Positions 42,645 to 53,540 of a stretch of 64,000 nucleotides of DNA are shown in pieces (the first letter of the stretch is position 1; the number at the start of each line of letters is the position of its first letter). The stretch covers positions 1-64,000 of the forward strand of contig CBFFRP010000475.1 of the NCBI GenBank assembly GCA_965644295.1, in the 5' to 3' direction. The stretch comes from Paraphysomonas bandaiensis. Taxonomy: Eukaryota; Chrysophyceae. The translations under genes and the position numbers were made by a program. Below the pieces are notes generated by a model. It did not search any database. It was not told where the DNA came from and worked only from the letters and a program-made list of their open reading frames with translations.

Positions 42645-43895
42645 ATGAGAGTCCTTCGCAATACTCCAGGATATAAAAATATTCCTTCAACCTGTCTAGT
42701 CACAGGAGGGAGTGGGTTTGTGGGTCAACGGCTTGTAGAGATGCTTGTAGACAGAGGAGCCAGTCGTGTCATCTCATTCGATATATCACCTAAACCAAAT
42801 GATGCTAAAGAATCTCCTCATATAGAATATATTCAAGGGGATTTAACTAATCCACAAGTTGTAGAAGATGCATGTGAAGGGGTAGATTGTGTGTTTCATA
42901 TAGCTGCACTTGTAGGTCCTTATCATGCTGATGAAGCATATGTTAAAGTCAACTATGAGGGAAGTAAGAATGTTCTTGATGCTTGTCGTAAGCATGGTGT
43001 CAAGAAGATTGTCATGAGTTCCTCTCCTAGTACCAGATTTCCATATCCTGATCCGAATATTGATGGGTTAACTGAAGATGATTTGTACAGGATTAATGGT
43101 GGGGACTACGCCCCTGTTTTCCTGCAGCCCTATGCTGAGACAAAGGCAATGGGAGAGAAGCTTATCAGAGATGCATGCGGAAGTGAAGAAGGCGATCTAT
43201 TGACTATTGCTGTCGCACCGCATCAGGTAATATGCAACTTTCCCATGCAGTTTATGTATTCGAAGAATACTTACTGACGAATACAATGTGATATAGGTGT
43301 ATGGCCCCAAGGATGGATTATTTCTGCCATCCCTTCTTGAGACGGCAGGATCAGGAAAGCTACGCATATTTGGAGATGGTGAAAACCGCATATCGTTCTG
43401 TCATGTGGACAATTACTGCCATGGCCTAATCCTTGGGGCTGAAGCTCTGTACCCTGGAAGCCCAGCCCTTGGCAAATTCTATATTATTACGGATGGCCCG
43501 GGGCAGAAGTTCTGGCGCGTCCTAGATGAAGCTATTGTAGCTATGGGTTTTGTGAGCCTGTGGTCCAAGCTCCATTTGCCGACCTGGCTAATGATGATGG
43601 TTGCTCACCTTACGGTGTTTGTCGGGAATATCTACGCTTCTCTGACTGGCACCCCCAAGCATGTTGTCAACTTCCGACTCAAGCTGAACCCTTTTGCTGT
43701 GAAAATGCTCGTGATTCACAGGTAATGATCGCCTATATCGATTTTGAGTGTTAACTGCTTTGTTTAATCAGATACTTCGACATATCGAATGCCAAAAGGG
43801 ACTTGCACTATGAGCCTATATACACTTTTGAAGAGGGATGGAAGCAAACCATCGGTTGGTTTCGTGAGAACTGGCTACCTAAGTACCGCCGTTAG
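42645..43895 (+). CDS. 3-beta-hydroxysteroid / sterol-4-alpha-carboxylate dehydrogenase (NSDHL-like)
   Basis: Exons 42645-43226, 43297-43721 and 43772-43895; 376 aa. An extended SDR with nucleotide-binding VTGGSGFVGQRLVEML, FHIAALVGPYH, a substrate-loop SSSPSTRFP, catalytic YAETKAMGE (YxxxK) and the family block VYGPKDGLFLPSLLETA followed by FCHVDNYCHG. A hydrophobic segment (WLMMMVAHLTVFVGNIYASL, about 285-305) and a C-terminal FEEGWKQTIGWFRENW complete the layout of 3-beta-HSD/NSDHL proteins. The likely role is NAD(P)-dependent sterol C-4 demethylation at the ER; steroid substrate specificity cannot be read. A hydrophilic 14-residue N-terminus precedes the Rossmann fold. Confidence 0.9.
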
Positions 43896-44406
43896 TCTAT
43901 AGCTCTATGCTACGCTTCTTACCATTGAAAGTGACGCGTTTTGTGTTGAACTAATATGCCTTTTCATTACTTACTTACCTGTGCAGTGGATAAATCTAGT
44001 GCAATTTGTTGAAGAGAATTTACTGCATATCCATTGCTTTATGACATCACTGCAAGCCCGTAATAGTTTTTAACTACTAAAAAATAGCTACAGTTTTGCC
44101 ATAGTACAGGCCATGTTGAGTAATAGCTTGTCTTTTCAAATTTGCCTCTTGCTTCAAGTTCACAACTTCTGTTAAACAAGTTCAGGAATATAGCGATGAA
44201 GATAGTTAAAAGTATATATTTAATCACTGGCATATTTTATTTATAGGTATGAAATTTGCCTATCTTCGTAGATAGGGATGTTTCGTACTTTTATGGTTAA
44301 TGGCAAATGGTAACCCCTGAATTCCCTGTTGAGTTTTACGTTTGAGAGCGTATTTCTCAGGTATTTGAATTATGACTGTTACTTTAAGAATACAGTAGTG
44401 ATTATA
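43896..44406. other. Intergenic, nothing recognised
   Basis: About 510 bp 3' of the dehydrogenase gene; AT-rich and without motif-bearing frames. Confidence 0.45.
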
Positions 44407-44590
44407 TATATTGAAATTTTTGTTATTTAGCAATACGCGTTAAAAACTCGTGCCAATATAGTGGCTAGTTGAATGCTAGACATACTAGTTAGACCTCTAC
44501 CCATAACTAATCAGCAGAAATTCTATTATCCTACTATTTAGCGCTACAGAAGCTGCTTGTGCGTCGCCGCATCACCAAGGTGCGACACAG
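44407..44590 (+). repeat. SINE-like repeat, 5' fragment (copy E)
   Basis: Matches the first part of the copies at 20438 and 52122: TTAGCAATACGCGTTAAAAAC, TAGTTGAATGCTAGACATAC, CTACTATTTAGCGCTAC and GTGCGTCGCCGCATCACCAAGG. It stops after AAGGTGCGAC, so the 3' half is absent. Confidence 0.65.
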
Positions 44591-44829
44591 TAGCGATTAA
44601 TAGTATTACATAAATTCTTGTGATGATAGGAATATTAGTAGTGAAACCCAAATATGTTGACTGCATAAGATCGTAAGAAAATAATTGGTAGTTGAGGTTG
44701 ATATGACATGAATTTGACGAATGATTAGTGAGATTCATCATAATTTATAATTAAAGCATTGAATGTATATTACGTTTAGTTAATTAAGTTTAAACTATCC
44801 CAACATGTCAACCACTACTTGCAGCGGTC

Positions 44830-45400
44830 AAACATATGCCTCAAGAACGCAGTCAACGCTGCGCTGCTTCCTCAAGGGCTCCACCCAGAACACGTGTTGT
44901 AAGAAGCAAAGCCGCGAAGACAACCGCGGGTCCTTCGACTCCTAGGAGTGTCTGTGTCCTATATACCAAACTCCGCCTCAGCAGGTCAACAGCGACCTCC
45001 ACAATTCGACCTCCAACTATCACCACGCAACACATAAGTATCCCCACTTCGGTCCCGATGGTGCCTCAGAAGAGAATCACAGCTGGGCGAATGAACACAT
45101 CTTCTACTTTTCTATTACTTTCACGCCCCTACGCACGCGAACCCCAAAAACGTAGTCAATTCCGCCACCTCTACTATTTACATCCAACTTATATACACTG
45201 CAGTCAGCGGAGGCCCGAGACTCTACTACAACGCACCATCCCACTCTCCCTCGGAACACTATCCTCCCATCTACATAGAACTCTGACGCTCCCTTAAGCA
45301 TTGCGGACCCCTACCCCAAAGAGCGTTCCCAGGGTTAACCGCACCTCTTGACACCGAAGAACTACACATCCGTCGGTAGTTTCCACACTTATTCACGAAA
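44830..45400. other. Unassigned C/G-richer island
   Basis: Base composition is clearly richer in G+C than the flanks. A 153-codon plus-strand frame (44836-45297) is Arg-, Ser- and Thr-rich and low in hydrophobic periodicity. Minus-strand frames at 45104-45301 and 44853-45047 look somewhat more protein-like (ASEFYVDGRIVFRGRVGWCV) but do not join cleanly. I recognise no family. A decayed transposon gene or transferred segment is possible. Confidence 0.3.
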
Positions 45401-46214
45401 GAAAGTGGTTTTGCGGTAACGCACAAGCAGCTTTCGTAGCTTCAAATAGTAGGATATCAGAGTTAAGTACTAGTTAGTTAAAATGCAATACTAATTAGTT
45501 CCGACTTCTAACAGATGTTGAGTTAGCTTATTTAGCAGAAGCATTTGAAAGCTGAATTATATTTTTATAAATTACAACCGTTACATGAGTATATAGTGGA
45601 GTTAAATACAGTAATATGAAATGATATAAATTAATAAATACAAAATATAAATATATTGACTGTGTATACGGTCGTGTCTATATCTAAGATTGTATAATAT
45701 TGACTAGTAGTAGTAGTAGCAACATCAATTTATCGAATGGCTATAAATAATGATGATTGAGTATTATTGTGTGAGTACAGTGTTTAGTTGATACTTCAAA
45801 CAATCTTATGTAAGCCAGTTTCGGGTACCCTAAGAGATAAAATAGTGATGTATCTTTTCAATTCTGGCGCCAAGTTACAGCTCATACTACGTCTTGAGGG
45901 GTTTCCGGAGGAAGTGTATGTTACATAAAGGGAGTGCTGACACTATAGGAATGAAAAGAATAGAGTGGTAATAATTCCACGTATTATGACTTCTCTCTAC
46001 ACGAGACTGTTGATTAAATCTTTTCAAAACAAAAATTTTGTAAACTACATAAAAATCTTAGATATTAACCTGAAGATACTATGCAGAGAGTTAATGGAAG
46101 CGATAGTTATTAAAAAACGATTTACCAGACACAATAAAGCAATGACAGTGACGCGACCAGGGAATAAACCTAGGATTTTACCATTACAGGTTTCGATTGA
46201 TGCTTTAACATTAT
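45401..46214. other. Intergenic, nothing recognised
   Basis: About 800 bp AT-rich DNA 3' of the Pro-Thr-repeat gene, with a short TAG trinucleotide run near 45705-45718. Confidence 0.45.
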
Positions 46215-48837
46215 TTAAAACCATAATACTACAACAATAGTTATCGCTGCTACAATCGGCGCCCATGTCATTTCCATTGCGATACTACTGGCACCGGAAG
46301 AGAATATGGTCGAGTTGTGGTGTTCTTCATTATGATCCTTGCCATCTGATCCATTCAAAGGTAGTCCAACGTTCTCATCATCTCCAATTATGTTTTCCAA
46401 TGTTGGAACAGTTGTAGGACTGTGTCTTTTAGCCCCTGGTTTGGCTTTGCTATTACCATCTTTGCCTTTTCTACTGGTATTAGATTTCGAGGGTTTTTTC
46501 TTAGTTTTCGATTTAGTATATTTGCTAGTATCGTCCCTGAGATATAGCGTCGGCGAAGTAGTTAATACCGGTTCTATACGAAACACAGGGGAAAGAATAG
46601 GCAAAGCAACTGGTAAATACGTGGGAGATGTACTTGGAAATGAGGTTGGCGTGAAACTGGGAGAAACAGTAGGTGATAAAGTGGGCATACATGTAAGAGA
46701 CACAGTAGGTGACAAAGTTGGTACGTACGTGGGAGAAACAGTAGGTGACGAGGTTGGGGTAGATGTGGGATATGCAGTGGGAAATAAGGTTGGCGTGAAA
46801 CTGGGAAAAACAGTAGGTGATGAAGTTGGAAAATAAGTTGGAGGCACAGTAGGTGATGAAGTGGGTATATATGTGGGAGAAACGGTAGGTGACGAGGTTG
46901 GGGTAGATGTGGGATATGCAGTGGGAAATGAGGTTGGCGTGAAACTGGGAGAAACAGTAGGTGATGAAGTTGGAAAATAAGTTGGAGGCACAGTAGGTGA
47001 TGAAGTGGGCATACATGTAGGAGACACAGTAGGTGATGAAGTTGGTACGTACGTGGGAGAAACGGTAGGTGACGAAGTTGGGGTAGATGTGGGATATGCA
47101 GTGGGAAATAAGGTTGGCGTGAAACTGGGAAAAACAGTAGGTGATGAAGTTGGAAAATAAGTTGGAGGCACAGTAGGTGATGAAGTGGGTATATATGTGG
47201 GAAAGATGGTTGGTGATGAAGTTGGAAAATAAGTGGGAAGCACAGTAGGTGATGAAGTGGGCATACATGTAAGAGACACAGTAGGTGACAAAGTTGGTAC
47301 GTACGTGGGAGAAAAGGTAGGTGACGAGGTTGGGGTAGATGTGGGATATGCAGTGGGAAATGAGGTTGGCGTGAAACTGGGAAAAACAGTAGGTGATGAA
47401 GTTGGAAAATAAGTTGGAGGCACAGTAGGTAATGAAGTGGGTATATATGTGGGAAAGATGGTTGGTGATGAAGTTGGAAAATAAGTGGGAAGCACAGTAG
47501 GTGATGAAGTGGGCATACATGTAAGAGACACAGTAGGTGACAAAGTTGGTACGTACGTGGGAGAAAAGGTAGGTGACGAGGTTGGGGTAGATGTGGGATA
47601 CGCAGTAGGAAATGATGTTGGCTTGAAGCTTGGAGAAACTGTAGGTGATGAAGTTGGAAAATAAGTGGGAGGCACTGTAGGTGATGATGTAGGCGAGTCG
47701 GTATACTCATTAGCACAAAATATATCACATGAGTTTCCGTATTCTACCTCTCCTACCACAAATACAAAGACTGTTTCCACTGTTGTGTGCTTGTTCTGAA
47801 GCGTGACACATTGGTCTTCATGTAACTTCACAGTTACCGTGGTGTTAGATTTCTTTGCACTTTGCAGTATTGTGGAGTCCACAATACTTGTAGTGGTGCC
47901 AATCATACCAAACACTCCTGGAGGATTCACATATCTTGATGCAAAAGCAAGATCCATCGGGAGAAAAATCATTTCCATGACAAAGGTTTCGAAAACAACA
48001 GTTGATCCACAGCATATATTAATGTTAGTTTCAAAAACCATATATCCCAGTATCTCTGGTGTGAGAAGAATAAAATAAGCTGGGTCTATACTGTCATGAG
48101 GGCTGAGAACGAAATCTACAGAACGACGTCGCACAATCTTCGCTCTGACCGAAAGAAACAACTCGCGCCCATCATCAACTTTATTAACACTGGTTTGAAG
48201 CTGTTGCAGAGACCCCAACGACGTTTCCTGCTTCGGATGAATGCATCGTGCGGATGGATTGCCTATATCACAGCCAGTGGGGTAGTCGAACGTAATAGCA
48301 TTACCATTAATGTCCGTGGCGATAGGTTCGTGATTATTACGAGTGATGTTTCCTGTCGATGTAATGAACACATGATTGGAAACATTATATACTCCTTTTT
48401 CAACAACAATCCTATATAAAACTTACACAATATATTAGGGAATATAAACTCTATTACCAGTTTATTCTCATCGAATTAATTGGAAACGGAACATGCCATT
48501 CCTTGGAGCAATAGCTATCGTTCGCTTGGATGATTCGAGATTGAAATGTAAATGACCCGTCATTATTCTGAACAGGTAACTCCAGAAGCTTCGGTACAGC
48601 TGTCACATTGCTACTTGAGGTACCAAATTCAAGAATACTGATTAAAGCAATCACATCATTAAACTCTGTACTTTGAGTTGTAATTGTTGTCCAGCTGGTA
48701 TCGCTAAGGTCAGAGGCCCCTAACTCAAACCAGTTGTGATCAAGGTAATCATGAGCAATAAGGTCAAATGGAAATGAGCTAACATAACAGAACCCGTAAA
48801 GAAATCCAAGAAATAGTTGTAGATAAGTTTTTGCCAT
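46215..48837 (-). CDS. Secreted surface protein with a long Pro-Thr repeat ladder
   Basis: Exons 48458-48837 and 46215-48411 with a 46-nt intron; 858 aa from [21 protein letters not shown], a signal peptide. Residues about 20-360 form a beta-rich ectodomain with few cysteines (NICCGS, CDIFC), not recognised. Then about 360 residues of PT-ladder follow ([13 protein letters not shown] and variants). The DNA is built of 36-bp (12-codon) modules: the copy-defining GTTGGGGTAGATG block recurs at spacings of 144, 180, 252 and 252 bp, all multiples of 36. After a basic [11 protein letters not shown] stretch, the C-terminus has an acidic linker and a terminal hydrophobic helix ending IVVVLWF, fitting a GPI signal or membrane anchor. 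The ladder is a likely O-glycosylated stalk. The same PT style appears in the broken gene at 1-4976. Confidence 0.8.
46600..47700. repeat. 36-bp-module coding minisatellite
   Basis: Tandem and higher-order copies of a 36-bp unit lie inside the Pro-Thr gene. Longer units, of about 250 bp near 47280-47600 and 180 bp near 46896-47076, show recent block duplications. Because unit length is a multiple of three, the other frames are open too and should not be called genes. Confidence 0.85.
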
Positions 48838-49481
48838 CGCAATTAGGGAGTTTAGAGGCCAAACTGTTTGGGGAATATATGAAACTGTATATTGAATCAC
48901 TGTACATGAGCATGACTAGACTCACTGAGTCAATCAATAGTGTCATATCCAGTCAAATATATTAACGACTGATTGAGATTCAATATCTGCTCTGCATGTT
49001 ATCCTCTTCGTATATATAACAGACGACAGCAAGGGTCTAGATGCACATAAAAGCACTCTTATGCAACATACTCTTCTTCCTAATGTTGAGAGCAATGGTT
49101 GTATTCTCATAGTCTGTTATTTAATGCACTTAGGTCAGTGGTGTTGTGGTGAAGGCATGCAATTCATTCACAGCAATGTCCTTAATATAATCAACTGTCC
49201 ATAGCACCCACAAACTCTAAACTGAAATCATGAATCCCTTCAAGATCTTAATTAGAAGATCAACGACATCGTCATCATCAGATCACTCACATACCATTCA
49301 ATCTGCTGATGAGTCATACATACCACTCTACTATATACGTAAATCTTCATACATTATCCTGCTGATGAGTCCATTCTACATACATCTACATATCTATCTA
49401 TATATACATCCCACACTCCTCATTATCCTGCTGATGAGGAAGAACTCCATCAATTCAACAATTCAAAACAATTCAAAAACA
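48838..49481. other. Intergenic/leader between divergent genes
   Basis: Upstream of the Pro-Thr gene (minus) and the Myb gene (plus). A frame starting at ATG 49230 runs in phase into the Myb protein, so the leader could be coding; it is Ser-, Tyr- and Ile-rich. It contains three CTGCTGATGAG strings (about 49300, 49359, 49429), taken as a local repeat. Confidence 0.4.
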
Positions 49482-51543
49482 ATGTTAAAACGAAAATATT
49501 CTGATACAGAATTAGAAGATTTTGATACACATGAAGATCAAGAAGTTACTCATGAGGAAGCATTAAGAAGCTTTCATCAAATCACTGAACAATCATCACA
49601 TTCATCTGAGACTGATGGCATATTGATCATATCAGAGAAACCAGCACCATTACTATCATCACATGAATCATCACAGATACATACACATGATGATACTACA
49701 TCAAGAAAAACGAATTCAATGCCACGATGGAGTGAAGAGGAAGACAAGATGCTTGCTGCGGTATGTATGTATACATACATGTATAGAGAGAGATGTGCAT
49801 ACATACATATGTATACGTTAGATGGTTATATGCATGAGGTGGATATATATGCTAGATGTATGTATATGCTAGATGTATGTATACATATATATATATATAA
49901 AGGTGGATGGATACATTTGCATATTTTATATGGTTTGTGCACAGGCGATCGATCAATGTGCTTGGGAGAATCGCAATATGTCGATAGACTGGTCTATTGT
50001 ATCTGCGAAGCTTAATACTGGCCGCCCCCCTGACCAGTGTGCTCGTCGTTGGAACAATGCCTTAAAATATCGTCGCTCTGACTACCACTCCCTGCCATGG
50101 ACGAAAGAGGAGGACGACCGTCTAGAAGCATCAGTGAAAATGTATGAAGGACAAGGTGTGCGTGGCGGTGTCGATTGGGAGAAGGTTCGAATGGAGGTTG
50201 GAGAGAGACGAACAGTGAATCAGTGTCGTGGGCGTTGGAACGGGATCCTCAAGCATCGCACACCGCATGTTCGTAACACTCCGTGGTCTAAGGAGGAAGA
50301 TGATCTCTTGTTGGAGGCAGTTGCTCTGCATGAAGGGAATGGAAGGAGAGGGGCAGTAAACTGGTCTGCTGTCAGCCAACACCTACAGGGAACCCGTACT
50401 GGACAGCAGTGCTCTCACCGTTGGAACCGTGTCTTAAAGAACCGGGAATTGGCCTCCAGTGGACGTCCGTGGACGGATGAAGAAGATGAGCGACTCAAGG
50501 CTGCTGCAGATGAATTCAGTGGGCAAGGCTTAAGGGGCGGTGTAGACTGGCAAAAAGTAACGGAGCGAATGGGCGGAGAGCGTACTCCACAACAGTATGG
50601 TCACCGCTGGAATCGAGTTGTACGCTTCAAGGACTCCGCCAATAGGAATACGCCGTGGACACCGATAGAGGATGAGCGGTTGTTGGAAGGGGTGGCTTTG
50701 TATGAGGGTCAGGGGCTGCGTGGGGCAGTGGACTGGGGTCGAGTGTGTGAGTACCTTGGAGGTGACAGGACCGCGCAGCAGTGCTGCCATCGCTGGTGCG
50801 GAGTATTACGCCATCGTGGTAGCAATTCTAAGACTTCGTCCTGGACAGAGGAAGAGGATGAACGACTGACAGAAGCGGTACGCTTATACAGCAATCAAGG
50901 CCTGCGTGGAGGGGTTGCCTGGGGAAAAGTTAGTGAATATATGGACCTCGAGAGGACTTCTCAGCAGTGCTCCCACCGTTGGAATCGTGTACTACGTAAT
51001 CGCTTAGTGCCCACTAATACATCTCCTTGGACGGAGGAGGAGGATGCCAGTCTACGAGAAGCGGTGACAGAGTATGCTGGACAAGGTCTTCGTGGTGGGG
51101 TGGACTGGGGCAAAGTTGCTGGCGCCATAAACACTGGACGTACACCGCAACAGTACTGCACCCGATGGTACCGCGTTCTCAAGAATGCTGACAATGTGAG
51201 AGGAGCCTGCTGGACTCCGGAGTATGATCAGCGCCTGGTTGAAGCCGTAGAGATGTGTAAAGGCATGGGACGGGGTGGGACTGTGGACTGGGTCCGAGTC
51301 TGTCATCTCATGGGCCTCAATAGGACGCGAGAGCAGTACTGCGGGCGGTGGAACGGTGTACTAAAGCAGCGACTAGCGAAGGCAAATGCACAACCTGAAC
51401 CCAACCAGGAAATTTCTATGCCGGAGCTGACGGGTGCTCCTGTGGGCTTACCAACTGCTGCCCAAATGACAGTCCAGCCACAAGCACATGTAGGACAACC
51501 CATGCCAGCCCCGCGCCCGTCTTCACATCTGTTCGAAGTATAG
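49482..51543 (+). CDS. Myb-like DNA-binding protein with eight tandem SANT/Myb repeats
   Basis: Exons 49482-49760 and 49945-51543 (184-nt intron); 625 aa from MLKRKYSDTEL, or longer from ATG 49230. After about 80 polar acidic residues come eight repeats of about 58-62 residues. Their openings are PRWSEEEDKML, LPWTKEEDDRL, TPWSKEEDDLL, RPWTDEEDERL, TPWTPIEDERL, SSWTEEEDERL, SPWTEEEDASL and ACWTPEYDQRL. Each closes with a recognition helix such as QQCSHRWNRVLKNR. Conserved Trp spacing and the G-x-G-x-RGGVDW insert are uniform, so the array probably arose by internal duplication. The tail is Pro-Gln-rich. Repeat style resembles SNAPc4/Myb-type factors, which have fewer repeats. The role is probably transcriptional; the target is unknown. 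Confidence 0.9.
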
Positions 51544-51811
51544 AATGGATTGTAGCTCACTGCACCATTGACTTGCTATACTAAGTGGAAGAGAGTTATG
51601 TTGTTACTTGTATATTACATTTTGTGATAAATATAATGTTCTGAATTGCCTTTAAATGGTGCATATATTTTTGTGACAAAGCGCTTTGTGATAATAATAG
51701 TTGTTTTACACATCCGAGAATACACAATTTTTAGTTCGTGATTATTTACATAAAATATTCATTTAGGTAAAGAACAGCAACACGCACGATGAGTTCAAAC
51801 TAGGGGAAAAT

Positions 51812-51936
51812 ATATTGCAATACTATTGTTAGATAGCGCTCCTTCAACAGTATTGATGGAGTTTTTAAATCGGCCCAACAATACTACTCCATCAATACTG
51901 TTGAAGGAGCGCTATCTAACAATAGTATTGCAATAT
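51812..51936. repeat. Perfect 51-bp inverted repeat (hairpin)
   Basis: Arms 51812-51862 and 51886-51936 are exact reverse complements, separated by a 23-nt loop. The arm includes AGATAGCGCTCCTTCAACAG. No coding frame. It lies 3' of the Myb gene. Perfect arms indicate very recent origin, strong selection, or an assembly fold-back. Confidence 0.9.
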
Positions 51937-52121
51937 TTTAGTATCTATAATCAGTAAGTAAACACATCCGTAGATTCAATTATTAGTACTTGTCATTTTA
52001 AGGTCACTTGATAATCAAACCCACTGCTTCTTAACTAATTAAAAGTTTCCTTATTCTCATCTTCTAAACCATCATCGGTGACGTCAACATCACAATATTC
52101 ATCCAATATTAATTGAAATAT

Positions 52122-52613
52122 ATATTGAAAGTCTTATTATTAGCAATAGGCGTTAAAAACCTGCACCAACTTAGTAGCTAGATGAATGCTAGACAAACTA
52201 GTTAGACCTCTACCTGTAACTAACTAGTACACACTTTTTTATTCTACTATTTAACGCTACGAAAGCTGCTTGTGCGTCGCCGAAAGCACCAAGGTGCGAC
52301 CACTTCCGCTCTGAGTTCTAAAGGTGAACATCCCGGATGCTTGACTTCAGCAGGCAGCCCAATACCCCGGTTACCCTTCAGGTGGGCCCATTCCCGGATG
52401 CCTGTTTATTCGTCAGGGCCCAAAGACGTCTATACACAAGTGACACTTATTGGTGTCCCTTGTACCACACAAGCATTCGGCAATGAGTGGACAGAAGAAT
52501 ATCTGCTGACTATATTTGCGGCTCACTTTAGTTTCCCAGAGAGAATCTCTCCGGTACTTATGTACTTATCCCCCAGAACACCACGAAAAGGTGCAAGTCC
52601 GACTTTGTTGAGG
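52122..52613 (+). mobile_element. SINE-like dispersed repeat, copy B, with 15-bp target duplication
   Basis: 492 bp from ATATTGAAAGTCTTATTATT to GACTTTGTTGAGG, flanked by the exact 15-bp duplication TATTAATTGAAATAT at 52107-52121 and 52614-52628. A target duplication of this size fits target-primed reverse transcription (LINE/SINE) rather than LTR or most DNA elements. It is non-coding, and the 3' end has no poly(A), only a T-rich GACTTTGTTGAGG. Other copies are at 20438, 53007, 44407, 56611 and 63695. Confidence 0.75.
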
Positions 52614-52743
52614 TATTAATTGAAATATGCTTGCATCCGGCTACAACTGTCGACTAGTTTTCAGAAACAACAGCATATTAAGTGTAGTAGGATGCATAGT
52701 TTTGCTGCGTTGAACAGGCGTTCACAAGTATTGAAAGTACTTA

Positions 52744-53001
52744 CTACATGACTCGTGCATTTAGATACTTAGATATTTCAAGTTTCCGTTTCATACTTTT
52801 TTGAGCTGAGTGAAGAATTTTTTCCGCATAGCCAACTTCTGCTTCATCATTCTCTGTATTGTTGCAATAATCACTGTCTGAACAGAGATATATTCTAACA
52901 TCATCTTTCTCAAATCTTGTCAACTCATATTCTTTGCCTGCTTGGAGTTTTGCAATTCCATTCTCAAAATTCGGATCATTAACAATTCGGATCCAAACCA
53001 T
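52744..53001 (-). pseudogene. Possible hAT-type transposase relic
   Basis: An 85-codon frame ends with AEKILHSAQKSMKRKLEISK and YLNARVM, resembling the basic helix and (K/Q)YxNxRFI stretch just before the hAT dimerisation region. The conserved tail that should follow (PTSN...ERLFS) is missing, because a SINE-like copy lies immediately on one side and other repeat DNA on the other. The match is short and by eye; it could be an unrelated small protein. Confidence 0.35.
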
Positions 53002-53006
53002 AGTGA

Positions 53007-53540
53007 ATGTCTTATTATTATTAGCACTAGGCGTTTAAGAGTCAGAACTAATTTAAGAGCATTGTAATTTAACGAACTAGTGCTTAACTCTGATATCCTA
53101 CTGTTTACCGCTACGAAAGCTGCTTGTGTGTCACCGCAAGCACCAAGGTGCAATCACTTTCGCTCTACCACTCAAAGCAAACGCAGTGAGCAAGCAGAAT
53201 GTTGATATATACCTTATACCTGACATCTGCTGACTTCAGGTTTTTTGAGTCCTTAAGGTGAGCACCCCGGATGCTTGACTTTAACAGGCAGCCCAATACC
53301 CCGGTTACCCTTCAGGTGGGACCATTTCTCGATGCCTATTTATTCGTCAGGGCCCAAAGACGTCTACATAAGTGACACTTTTTGGTGTCCCTTGTACCAC
53401 ACAAGCATTTGACTATGCGGGCAGAACAATATCTGCTGACTATATATGTGGCTCGCGTTAGTTTCCTGGAGAAATCTCTCTGGTTCCTATCCCCCAAAAC
53501 CCCACGAAAATGTGCGAGTCCGACTTTGTTGAGGGTGTTC
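53007..53540 (+). mobile_element. SINE-like dispersed repeat, copy C
   Basis: Full-length-like copy with GTCTTATTATTATTAGCAC at its start, GGCAGCCCAATACCCCGG in the middle and GAGTCCGACTTTGTTGAGG at the end. It carries an extra segment (CTCTACCACTCAAAGCAAACG to TGACTTCAGGTTTTTTGAG, about 53163-53251) not in copies A and B but shared in part with the copies at 57220 and 63720, so two subfamilies exist. No clear target duplication. Confidence 0.65.

Noticed and set aside
42060-42703. Long open frames on both strands made of Tyr-Ile-His-Thr or Met-Tyr-Val-Cys repeats
   Set aside because: They translate the GTAT microsatellite, whose unit has no stop codon in any frame.
44836-45297. 153-codon plus-strand gene
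   Set aside because: Arg/Ser/Thr-rich composition without structure, and the opposite strand looks equally or more protein-like; left as an unassigned island.
46600-47700. Regularly spaced repeats that could suggest a CRISPR array
   Set aside because: The repeats are coding 12-codon modules without unique spacers, in a eukaryotic gene.
46525-47728. Two further open frames of 331 and 384 codons inside the Pro-Thr gene
   Set aside because: They are shadows of a 36-bp repeat whose length is a multiple of three; only the main frame has a signal peptide, a splice-joined exon and an anchor.
49300-49440. Three CTGATGAG strings resembling the hammerhead ribozyme core
   Set aside because: No matching GAAA box with flanking complementary stems at the right spacing follows any of them; they look like a local repeat in the Myb leader.
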